A stretch of 64,000 nucleotides of DNA, from the NCBI GenBank assembly GCA_964549445.1, contig CAZJVS010000004.1, positions 1 to 64,000 on the forward strand. Reading direction: 5' to 3'. Positions 18,793-26,217 of the stretch are shown here, one piece after another. The translations under genes and the position numbers were made by a program. The number at the start of each line of letters is the position of its first letter. Positions within the stretch are counted from its first letter, which is position 1. Source of the stretch: SpSt-539 sp964549445. GTDB lineage: Bacteria; Planctomycetota; Phycisphaerae; UBA1845; UTPLA1. The notes beneath the pieces are model-generated. The model was not told the origin of the DNA. It saw only the letters and a list, made by a program, of their open reading frames with translations, and searched no databases.

Positions 18793-19596
18793 TCAGCGTC
18801 GGGTGCGCCGAAGTCCCAGCGCGCCAAGCATGAGCAACGCCAGCGTTGCCGGCTCCGGTAGCCCATCATTGGGTCCGAGGCTGCCGGACAGGAATATCGT
18901 CTCGCCGCCATTGTTATGCAGCGAGCTTTCCCAATGAATCAGGATTCTCGTCGAGTCCGCGAAACTCAGGCTGAACGGATTGACATGCGTAAAGATCGCA
19001 TAATCGGCCTGGCCAGCCCCGACGTTCTGCTGCGGCAAGTTTTTTGGCGACGAATCGAGTGCCGCCAAAACCGTCCCGCCCGAGAAGTTCAAATTCGTCG
19101 AATTCTGAGTCGCTGACGAAAGGTCCACGAGATGCGGATTATCGCGCCCATCGGCGTAGATCTGGTTGTAACCAGAAACGATCGTCAGCACGTTCATGTT
19201 GATATCTTGCAGCCCGCCCGTTTCGTTGACGTCGACAAAAATCACCATCTGATTGACGGTCGATCCGCCCATGCCGTCGGGAAAATTCAGTCGGTAAAAG
19301 TCCCGCAACTCGCCGATGCTGGTCATGAATGTCACGCTCGCCGTCGTATTCCCTCCGCCCGTCGGCATCGCGGTGTTCGCATTGTCCCCGTTGAACGGCC
19401 CGCTTGCGTTGGTCGATCCGCCCGACGACTCGGTAAAGAGAATGAAATCGAGCGTTCCGTTCCCGGATCCGACGGCAGTGCCGTCCAGCCCGAAGATGTC
19501 GGAGTTGGTAATCAGCGCGGCTCCCGCGGGCGCGGCGCTCGAAAGCGCGATAGCCCCCAACGCAATTGCAATGATTCGAACCAGTGAAACCCGCAT
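18793..19596 (-). CDS. PEP-CTERM sorted secreted protein
   Basis: Exported protein of 267 residues of unknown function. The N-terminal signal (MRVSLVRIIAIALGAIALSSAAPAGA cleaved near 26) is followed by a Ser/Thr/Asn/Gly-rich beta-type body with few charged residues. The C-terminus LPEPATLALLMLGALGLRR is a standard PEP-CTERM tripartite sorting signal (motif, hydrophobic helix, basic tail), normally cleaved by an exosortase. GGGGA precedes the ATG. It converges on the exopolysaccharide locus, with which such proteins are often co-distributed. Its leader is shared with the next gene. Confidence 0.85.
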   Translation of the reverse strand: MRVSLVRIIAIALGAIALSSAAPAGAALITNSDIFGLDGTAVGSGNGTLDFILFTESSGGSTNASGPFNGDNANTAMPTGGGNTTASVTFMTSIGELRDFYRLNFPDGMGGSTVNQMVIFVDVNETGGLQDINMNVLTIVSGYNQIYADGRDNPHLVDLSSATQNSTNLNFSGGTVLAALDSSPKNLPQQNVGAGQADYAIFTHVNPFSLSFADSTRILIHWESSLHNNGGETIFLSGSLGPNDGLPEPATLALLMLGALGLRRTRR

Positions 19597-19664
19597 AAGC
19601 CCGTCCCCTGTTCAAGCTTCCTCGAAGAACAAACCAGCACCAACTCCCTCTCATCAGTGTTGGT

Positions 19665-19782
19665 TCGGAGTCCCCTCCAACGGGCCCCCGCGACTGTTCA
19701 AATTTCAGCTTATCCGCTCGAATGCGTAAACATCAATAGGCATTGGACCTTACGCCGCGCTAATCACCCGAACGGGTGATGG
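19665..19782 (-). promoter_or_regulatory. Conserved two-block leader, copy 1
   Basis: Block B (19665-19696) matches 29 of 32 bases with 20756-20787 upstream of the next PEP-CTERM gene. It sits 69 bases before the start. Block A (19756-19782) contains the perfect palindrome ATCACCCG-NN-CGGGTGAT (19763-19780) and aligns with 20846-20873. The blocks are about 60 bases apart in both copies. Likely a shared promoter/operator or RNA leader; the family is not recognised. Confidence 0.6.
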
Positions 19783-19962
19783 TCGTGTGCCGTGGAAGTG
19801 GCAGTTTCGCCGACGTGTCGTTGTGCGATCGGCGCTCCAATCTGTACAGGCATTACAATCGATACGAGCGCGAAATCCAACATCCTCGACTCCTGAGTTG
19901 CACGAGGAATGTGAACCAGGTATTTCACAGCACCCGTCGTATTGTCATGCTTGGAGAGTCGA

Positions 19963-20691
19963 TCAGGCTCGGCGTCGTCGAAGCATCATCGCGCCCAGCC
20001 CCAACATTGCCAGCGTCGCCGGCTCGGGCGTGAGAAGACTGTCCGGCGCCGTGCCGAGCCCGAAGGCGAATGACGGCGAAATGTTCGCCTCGGTGAAGCC
20101 TGTCAGGCCGGAAAAGACATACTGGGCGTGCTCCTTGACGAGCAGCGTGCCGTTCAAGTTCGCCGTCGTCACTTCGCCCTTGTAGATGCCGTAGTCGCGT
20201 CCATCGACGATGTTGCCCATGAAGTTGTTCGGCGTCAGGTTGTTGTTGCCGACCGTGCCGATTCCGAATCCGAGGAAAGGATTCAACGCGGCGTTCATGT
20301 TCCGGAACTGCCACGTATTGTCGCCGGCGGCCGTCGCCTTCAGGTTCGCAGTCGGATTGATCGGGATATCGGGCCCGCCGCTGACGGCCTGCCACACCGG
20401 GCCGACCGCCGAAGTATACCCAAGCACCGGTCGAACGTTTAGATTGTTGATGATGTCGAAGTAATAGCTGCACAACAGATCGTTCGGATTCAACGAATCA
20501 ACCGGCGAAACGTTGTACAGGTCAATCGTCAGCGTATCTCCGGCGATCGCCAGATGCGCTTCGAACGCGACCGGCACTCCCGCCGAGGACATCCCCGAGG
20601 CCGATTGAATGATCGCTGCAGAGCTAGTCGCTGCCTGAGTCGCGACTCCGAGTGCAGCAATGACGAGGATTCTTGCTGTGATAAAACGCAT
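19963..20691 (-). CDS. PEP-CTERM sorted secreted protein
   Basis: Exported protein of about 242 residues, function unknown. ATG 20691 is preferred over 20721 because AAAGGGG precedes it and because the conserved leader then lies at the same distance as in the neighbouring gene. It has a signal peptide (MRFITARILVIAALGVATQAATSSA), an Asn/Gly-rich body (NNNLTPNNFMGNIVDGRDYG) and a C-terminal PEP-CTERM signal TPEPATLAMLGLGAMMLRR. It shows little resemblance to the first PEP-CTERM protein outside the termini. Confidence 0.85.
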   Translation of the reverse strand: MRFITARILVIAALGVATQAATSSAAIIQSASGMSSAGVPVAFEAHLAIAGDTLTIDLYNVSPVDSLNPNDLLCSYYFDIINNLNVRPVLGYTSAVGPVWQAVSGGPDIPINPTANLKATAAGDNTWQFRNMNAALNPFLGFGIGTVGNNNLTPNNFMGNIVDGRDYGIYKGEVTTANLNGTLLVKEHAQYVFSGLTGFTEANISPSFAFGLGTAPDSLLTPEPATLAMLGLGAMMLRRRRA

Positions 20692-20755
20692 TTGCCCCTT
20701 TCCTTGATGGCTTCGAATCACGGAGCCACCACAGAGTCCTGAACCGATTTCTACC

Positions 20756-20875
20756 TCGGAGTCCCCGCCATTGGGCCCCCGCGACTGACTGATATCGAGG
20801 ATATCAAGTATCGGCGATTCAGTTCAACGGGCAAACCGTCGCCCCCGCGCGAATCATCCGATCGAGCGATTGGGG
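20756..20875 (-). promoter_or_regulatory. Conserved two-block leader, copy 2
   Basis: Second copy of the leader upstream of a PEP-CTERM gene. Block B at 20756-20787 is 65 bases before the start and includes GGGGGCCC and GGGGACTCCGA on the minus strand. Block A at 20846-20875 keeps about 22 of 30 bases of copy 1, with a less perfect palindrome. Confidence 0.6.
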
Positions 20876-20980
20876 CACACCGAAAACAGGCGGGGGAAAC
20901 ACGAATCGCGCGAACCGTCGAAGTCGCGTTGTCGCTACAGATGTTACACGTCGCAAAGGTGGCTGCCGCGCGAAAATGCG

Positions 20981-21736
20981 TCAGCGGCGGCGGCGATGAA
21001 GCCCGGTCATTCCCAACGCCAGCAGTCCGATCGTCGCCGGCTCCGGCACGCCCGGAATTCCCGGATCCGTCGGAGTCAGCGCGGTGCCATATTGGAAAAA
21101 CACGTTGCTAATCTTCGTCGATGGGTCGAAGTTGAGCGGAAGCCCGGGAATTCGAAACACGACCGAGTTCTTGATTAGCGCGTTCGAACCCGTGACCGCA
21201 GGTTGCCCCGTCGCCGGATTATCGCCGGCGGAAGTGATGCCATACTGAATTCCGTTCACTGCGGCCGGACCCTGAAGATTGGAACCGGGGAAATTCGCCG
21301 CGCCGAATATTCCGTACCCCGCGCTGCTGATCCCGTAGCGCGCACCGTTCGGTGACGAGCCACCAATGTTTTCGGCGTAGGCCCACTCACCTCCAACCAC
21401 GTTGCCCGGGTCGGTTGTTCCGAACAGAACCGACGATCCGATGCCGAGCGTGGCGCTTCCCGTTCCGGGCGTTAATCCGAGCAGCGGTCCCGGTACTTCG
21501 AAAAACAGCGACGCCAGAATATTCGGCTGCGTCAGAACGTCCGCGGTGCTGTCATTTGTCAGTGTGACGACAAGATCGGTCCCCAGCGTGTCAAACGTCG
21601 CCGATGCAGATAGCACGCCGGACGTGCCGGTGTACGTGATCGGAGCCGCATGAATCGAACGGGTGACACCCAAAAGGGTGATCAGCATCGCGGCGACAAT
21701 GCCGCGCCGAACGGCGAGTAGCGCACGGATATTCAC
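20981..21736 (-). CDS. PEP-CTERM sorted secreted protein
   Basis: Third exported protein in a row, about 251 residues. GTG 21736 gives a good signal peptide (VNIRALLAVRRGIVAAMLI ... IHAAPITY) and is preceded by GCGGGGAA; the ATG at 21781 would add 15 residues. The body is Gly/Ser/Asn/Thr-rich with VTLTNDSTADVLTQPN and YGISSAGYGIFGAANFP. It ends with VPEPATIGLLALGMTGLHRR, a PEP-CTERM signal. The conserved leader of its two neighbours is not evident here. Confidence 0.83.
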   Translation of the reverse strand: MNIRALLAVRRGIVAAMLITLLGVTRSIHAAPITYTGTSGVLSASATFDTLGTDLVVTLTNDSTADVLTQPNILASLFFEVPGPLLGLTPGTGSATLGIGSSVLFGTTDPGNVVGGEWAYAENIGGSSPNGARYGISSAGYGIFGAANFPGSNLQGPAAVNGIQYGITSAGDNPATGQPAVTGSNALIKNSVVFRIPGLPLNFDPSTKISNVFFQYGTALTPTDPGIPGVPEPATIGLLALGMTGLHRRRR

Positions 21737-21960
21737 GAAATTCCCCGCAAACGACGCCCCCAAAGGCGCGACTCCGCTCACTCGGGATTCTGCGCCTGTG
21801 GCGTCATCTAGTCTATTCGGACGAGTCGATCCCAGTCAATCCGAATGCGCGAATTCTGGGCCATTTCGAGAGGTCTTCCTCGTAAGAATCACACTTGGTA
21901 TTGAGAGTGTTGGACTGATAACCGGTTGCTGGTCCGTCAAATTCGTTACAGGCGACACAG

Positions 21961-22419
21961 CTAGGCAAGTTCGCTGCCTGGAGTGATCTCGCCGTTTCGC
22001 GGCTCTGCAAACGGATCGTACTGCAACGAGATGGCGAAGAACCGCGTCGCATCGACGCGCGCCGAGCGGCTCACGAGGTCTTCCAGCGCCGGCTCGATCG
22101 CGTGTCGCAACTTTGCGAGAAACTCGGCAATGTCGAGCCCCATGAAGACCGCCGGAAGTCCGGAAAACAACTCGCTCGATGATACGAATACCTGCCGAAC
22201 GCCCACCGCGCGCCCGCGCCGAAGCAGTTCAAGCGTCACGGCGCCCTGGATCAGCGCACGGTAAAATCGCTCGCGGCGGCGATCCTGAACGGCGTGCCAG
22301 GCCTCCTCCCACGCATCGTGCGCTTCGAAGAACTGTCCCTCGTTGAATAACCGGATGCCTTCGTGATAGACGCGGCGCTCATCGGCCAGCGGCATTCCGT
22401 GGGCCGACGGTCCGTTCAT
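21961..22419 (-). CDS. DUF309 domain protein
   Basis: Small soluble protein of 152 residues. The motif GQFFEAHDAWEEAWH (about residues 27-41) and RFYRALIQGAVTLELLRRG are the hallmark helices of DUF309, a family without a settled function. It overlaps the upstream metallophosphoesterase gene by 4 bases (ATGA), so it is the last gene of a three-gene operon. The C-terminus (RNGEITPGSELA) is polar and not conserved in the family as far as I know. Confidence 0.8.
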   Translation of the reverse strand: MNGPSAHGMPLADERRVYHEGIRLFNEGQFFEAHDAWEEAWHAVQDRRRERFYRALIQGAVTLELLRRGRAVGVRQVFVSSSELFSGLPAVFMGLDIAEFLAKLRHAIEPALEDLVSRSARVDATRFFAISLQYDPFAEPRNGEITPGSELA

Positions 22420-22943
22420 CGCACGGGTCTGCCTTCAAGATCGAGAAAGGTCAGTTCATCGCGCTTCAGATCGAGCAACGCCACCGTCTTCACCGCCGCC
22501 CGAAACAGCGCCCCCGGATTGATCGCACGCGGTCCGCCATCGCGGCTGTCCTCGCGCCGGTGTGAATGACCGAAGAACACATAGTCAAGCTTGGGGTCCT
22601 TCAGCGCGTCGGGAAACTCCCGCTCGTGGCCGTGATACATCGCAATCCGTTTTCCGCCCAGCGAAATTCGCTTGCTCGGCGCCGGCCACGGCAGCTCCAG
22701 CGCCTGAACATAAGCATGAAGCTGCGGCGAGGGGTCGTCGCAATTTCCCCAGACAAAGTACGCCTTCCGGCCCGCCAGTACGTCCAGCACCCGTTCGCCG
22801 CAGATATCGCCGCAGTGAAAGAACGCCGTTGCCCCTTGCGACTCCAGCAGACTCACGGCCCGCGCCGTCGCCTCCGCATCGCCGTGGCTGTCCGAAAGTA
22901 TCCCGACGAGCACGTCATCCTCCGCTCGCGGTCGGCCGCCCAT
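22416..22943 (-). CDS. YfcE-like metallophosphoesterase
   Basis: Calcineurin-like phosphoesterase of 175 residues. All metal-binding blocks are visible: GILSDSHGD (residue about 14), FHCGDICGE, FVWGNCDDP, MYHGHERE and FFGHSHRRED, followed by NPGALFRA, typical of the YfcE/MJ0936 group that hydrolyses phosphodiesters in vitro. The substrate in the cell is unknown. Its start overlaps the oxidoreductase stop by one base and its stop overlaps the DUF309 start, implying coupled translation. Confidence 0.88.
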   Translation of the reverse strand: MGGRPRAEDDVLVGILSDSHGDAEATARAVSLLESQGATAFFHCGDICGERVLDVLAGRKAYFVWGNCDDPSPQLHAYVQALELPWPAPSKRISLGGKRIAMYHGHEREFPDALKDPKLDYVFFGHSHRREDSRDGGPRAINPGALFRAAVKTVALLDLKRDELTFLDLEGRPVR

Positions 22944-23980
22944 CAGAGCGAATCCATGCGCCCAATCCGCCTCGGCATCGCGCGTCCCGCCAGCTCATAG
23001 ACCTCGCTCGGCGACTCCGCCGCGTGTGTTCGCGCGGAATGGTAAGCGGCCTCCAGCAGCGCCGCCGTCCCAAGTTGATCGGCCGCGCTTCCCACGTACG
23101 TTGCCGAGCGCTCGCGGACTGTCGCCGCGAAATTCCGCAGGATCCGGTCGTGAAGTTCCGCTCCATCGGGTCGGCGGATCGTGGTCATCTCGCCGTTGGG
23201 CGCAACGTGTTGAAGCAACGACGGTGTCAGCGTCCACTGGCCGCTCGCCCCGAGCAGTCTGATCTCGGATTGCCGCGGGCCGGCTCGCCACGCCGCCATG
23301 ATTGAAAAGGACCCGCCGCCATCGCAGCGGCACAGCAGTGCCGCCGTATCTTCCGTGTCGAATCGCCCGCCCGCGAGCGGACCGAGCCGCCCGAGTTGCG
23401 CCGACACGTCTCCCGGCAGGTCCCAGAGTTCCAGCATCAGGTCGGCCGCTTCGTACGCCGCGTCCAGCAGAACGCCGCCTCCGGCCCGCTGCGAATCGCC
23501 GCGCCAAGAAATATCGCTTCCGGGATCATCATAGATGGTCGCATGCCCGAGCCGCCAGCCGGCTCCGGATGCCGCGGCGAGTGCGTCGCGAACGTCCTCG
23601 TCAAACCTCCAGCGCGAGGCGACGACCAGCGGCAGCCCGGTATCGCGAAAAACATCGACCGCCCGCGCGGCGCACTCGAACGACTTCGCGTATGGCGCCT
23701 CGCACAAGACGGACGTGCCGTTCTGCGCTGCAATCGGGAGGTAAGGTTCGGCCACGAACGGCGGGACTGCGAAGACCGCGGCCTGCGGCTGGTGCTCGAC
23801 CAGCAACTGTCGATAGTCGCTGTACGCTGGAACAGAACATTCGTCTGCCGTCGCCTTCGACGTCTCCGGCGATTGATCGCCGATGGCGACCAGGTCGAGA
23901 CCCGGGCAGGCCCGGATCGCCCGCAGCCACGTACGACCGGCGCGGCCCAAGCCAATGAGTGCAATTCTAAGAGCATCCAT
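22943..23980 (-). CDS. Gfo/Idh/MocA-family oxidoreductase with altered active site
   Basis: NAD(P)-binding Rossmann protein of 345 residues: LRIALIGLGRAGRTWLRAI at the N-terminus and a C-terminal alpha/beta domain (GGGVLLDAAYEAADLMLELW). In the family the dinucleotide domain ends in an EKP motif whose lysine is catalytic, and a conserved histidine follows the GG-D stretch. Here the motif is CEAPYAKSFE (EAP) and the histidine position is not kept. The substrate is unknown and dehydrogenase activity is doubtful. First gene of the operon with the metallophosphoesterase and DUF309 genes. Confidence 0.82.
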   Translation of the reverse strand: MDALRIALIGLGRAGRTWLRAIRACPGLDLVAIGDQSPETSKATADECSVPAYSDYRQLLVEHQPQAAVFAVPPFVAEPYLPIAAQNGTSVLCEAPYAKSFECAARAVDVFRDTGLPLVVASRWRFDEDVRDALAAASGAGWRLGHATIYDDPGSDISWRGDSQRAGGGVLLDAAYEAADLMLELWDLPGDVSAQLGRLGPLAGGRFDTEDTAALLCRCDGGGSFSIMAAWRAGPRQSEIRLLGASGQWTLTPSLLQHVAPNGEMTTIRRPDGAELHDRILRNFAATVRERSATYVGSAADQLGTAALLEAAYHSARTHAAESPSEVYELAGRAMPRRIGRMDSL

Positions 23981-24056
23981 CCATCACCCGGTTCGAAGCT
24001 GACCGGGCGGAAAGGTTAGACGCTGCGGCGGGGAGAGGTCAATCCAGACGGCGACG

Positions 24057-26018
24057 CTATTCGCCGCCGCTGCGGGGGATCTCGCTCAGGAACACGTTGT
24101 CGTATTCGAGCAGAGTTCCCTTGGCGCGTTCGACGTTGACGATGCCCTGGTTGTAGTTCAACAGGGCCGTCAGCAGCGCCCGTCGGTTCTGGGCGAGCTG
24201 GGTCTGCGCGGTGAGGATCGTATTCAACTGCTCCGGACTCTTCCGCTCTTCGCGCTCCTCGATTGAGCGCAGGTTTTCCTCGGAGGAAACGGTCGCCTGT
24301 TCGGATGGCGCAATCTGCCGGAAGTTCGTCCCGAGGTTACGCAGCGCCGTCCGGCAGTCGGTGATGACGTCGTCCATCGCCTTCTTCATGGTGTACACCG
24401 ACTGCGAGTACGCCATCGTCGCCGCTCGGATTCCGGCTCGCTCGGCCCGCTCGCCGAAATTCCATTGGAACTCCAGTCCGAAGAACGTGTCGCGGTACTT
24501 CCCGCTCATGACGTAGTCCCAACTGTCGTCCCAGCTTCCGGAAAAGCCGTTGAACGCCGTCCGAAAGACCGCGTTGAGCTGCGGGAGTGCCTGGTTTTTC
24601 GCCACGCCCAGCTGAATTCGGGCCTGTTCGAGTGCAAACTTCGCTTCCTGGATTTCCGGGCGGCGGATGATGGCCGTCTCGACTTCGTGGAACCGGTCCT
24701 TTACGACCGGAATCGCCGTCGGTGCATCGGTCGGAATGATCTCGAGATCGTCGGAGAATTTGAGCTGCGGATCGTTCAGCAGGTTCAGCAGCCCGTCTTC
24801 CGCGTTGCGAACCTGATTCTGAACGTCGATAAACTCGGCCTGGCGCGAGGCGACGTTGGCCTCGGCGTTCGCCACCAGCGTCTGATATGCGTCGTAGTCC
24901 TGGCGGGCCTTGACCTGCGCCAGCGTACGCTCGGTCTGAGCCACCAGTTCAGCAGTGATGACCACGTTGCGGCGCGTCGCGACCAGCGTCCAGTACGCCC
25001 GCTCGGTATTGTTCAGCACGTCGATGACCGTGCGGCGGAACCGTTCCTGCGATTGCAGCCGCTGGTTCTTGCGGATGTTGATCTGTGCCCGATTAAAGTC
25101 GATGCCGAAGTTACGCAAGAACGGCTGGCGCAACTCGAGCGTCGCGTTCTCGGTCCACGACGGGTTGTAGACCAATGGTCGCTGCTGCGACGGCAGCATC
25201 GCCCAGTTTCTCGTCATGTCATAACCGACCGTGGCCGTCGCCCCCGTCGCCAGGAGCTTGCGGATCCCAGTCTGGAGCACTTCGGTGTTGCTGTTGTTCC
25301 ACTGATACGGCGAGATCGTCGGCCGGTCGATGCCGGTGCGGTTGAGATTCAGGAAGAACGCCACGTCGAAGGCGGCTTCGGCCTGCACGATCTGTGCCGT
25401 GCTGATCGCCGGGCCGTAGCCCTCGAAGTGAATGAGATAATTGTTCGCCAGCGCCCGGCGGAGTGCATCGGTCAGGGCGAGTCGGAAGACCGGCCGGCCC
25501 GCGGAAATCTGCCGGATGTAGCTCATCGCCCCCGGCTGCGGCGAAACGTCGCTGCTGGGCTCGCCAAAGAAGATCGCCTGGTAGTCCCGCCGCACGGTTT
25601 CGCTGTAGACGCTCAGCCGTGCCCGGAAAACCTGCTCGGCCTGCGTCGGATCGGGAAGGTGCGCGAGGATCATCTCCTCGTTCGTGGGCTGCGTGCTCGC
25701 GACGGCCCGATCAAAGCTCACAGCCGGATCGTCGATCGGATAGAGCGCAGGGGCCGACGTCACGGCCAGCGAACGCATCCGCTCTTCGTATTCCTGGATC
25801 TTTTGGTCGCGGATGCTCATCTCGCGCACCGACTCCGGCGTACTTTGGCAACCGGAGGCGATGAACACGCCCAAAGCTGAAAGCAAGGTAATCAACGTAA
25901 ACCTATAAAAAGAATGAGGATACAAGCACGGCCTTCGCGAGTATTGCGGGCCGTCGCGTCGCGCCAGTACTGCTGCCTCTGTTGACCGCACGCCGAGCGC
26001 GGCAGTACTGCGAGGCAT
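24057..26018 (-). CDS. TolC-family outer-membrane efflux/secretion lipoprotein
   Basis: Outer-membrane channel protein of up to 653 residues. A lipobox-like FIASGC follows the hydrophobic LITLLSALGV; the true start may be a TTG near the hydrophobic stretch, because the first 30 residues from ATG 26018 are not signal-like. From about residue 170 the TolC repeat architecture appears: ALRRALANNYLIHFEGYGPAI, QLRNAEDGLLNLLNDP-type helices, and a second half with EVETAIIRRPEIQEAKFALEQARIQLGVAKN. The C-terminus LTALLNYNQGIVNVERAKGTLLEYDNV is typical. There is a long extra N-terminal region (residues 55-165). No inner-membrane pump or fusion protein is adjacent. Confidence 0.85.
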   Translation of the reverse strand: MPRSTAALGVRSTEAAVLARRDGPQYSRRPCLYPHSFYRFTLITLLSALGVFIASGCQSTPESVREMSIRDQKIQEYEERMRSLAVTSAPALYPIDDPAVSFDRAVASTQPTNEEMILAHLPDPTQAEQVFRARLSVYSETVRRDYQAIFFGEPSSDVSPQPGAMSYIRQISAGRPVFRLALTDALRRALANNYLIHFEGYGPAISTAQIVQAEAAFDVAFFLNLNRTGIDRPTISPYQWNNSNTEVLQTGIRKLLATGATATVGYDMTRNWAMLPSQQRPLVYNPSWTENATLELRQPFLRNFGIDFNRAQINIRKNQRLQSQERFRRTVIDVLNNTERAYWTLVATRRNVVITAELVAQTERTLAQVKARQDYDAYQTLVANAEANVASRQAEFIDVQNQVRNAEDGLLNLLNDPQLKFSDDLEIIPTDAPTAIPVVKDRFHEVETAIIRRPEIQEAKFALEQARIQLGVAKNQALPQLNAVFRTAFNGFSGSWDDSWDYVMSGKYRDTFFGLEFQWNFGERAERAGIRAATMAYSQSVYTMKKAMDDVITDCRTALRNLGTNFRQIAPSEQATVSSEENLRSIEEREERKSPEQLNTILTAQTQLAQNRRALLTALLNYNQGIVNVERAKGTLLEYDNVFLSEIPRSGGE

Positions 26019-26217
26019 TGTACGTAGTCGGGGGGCCCTGTCAAACCTCGGTCCTAATACTGATATCGCATCGGCAGAACGGGCCGTTCGTCACGACCGT
26101 CAGTATCGCAGCACGAACTGTTTTCACAGCCCGATAGCCGAGCTTCCAAGCGCAGAATTTGCCGATTCGACCATGCGCCTGAATTTCCGCCGGCTGCGAG
26201 CTGTCCCCCGACTCGCG
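26019..26217. other. Intergenic region with no recognised feature
   Basis: Between the TolC-family gene and the ATPase gene upstream of it on the same strand. It probably holds the promoter of the former; I see no hairpin with a T-run and no supported small gene. Confidence 0.3.

Noticed and set aside
21737..21960. Possible third copy of the PEP-CTERM leader
   Set aside because: Only short words (agtcgcg, ttggggg) match, and the spacing to the start differs from the two clear copies.
24465..25880. 471-residue plus-strand ORF
   Set aside because: Antisense to the TolC-family gene; no domain, and composition typical of the complementary frame.
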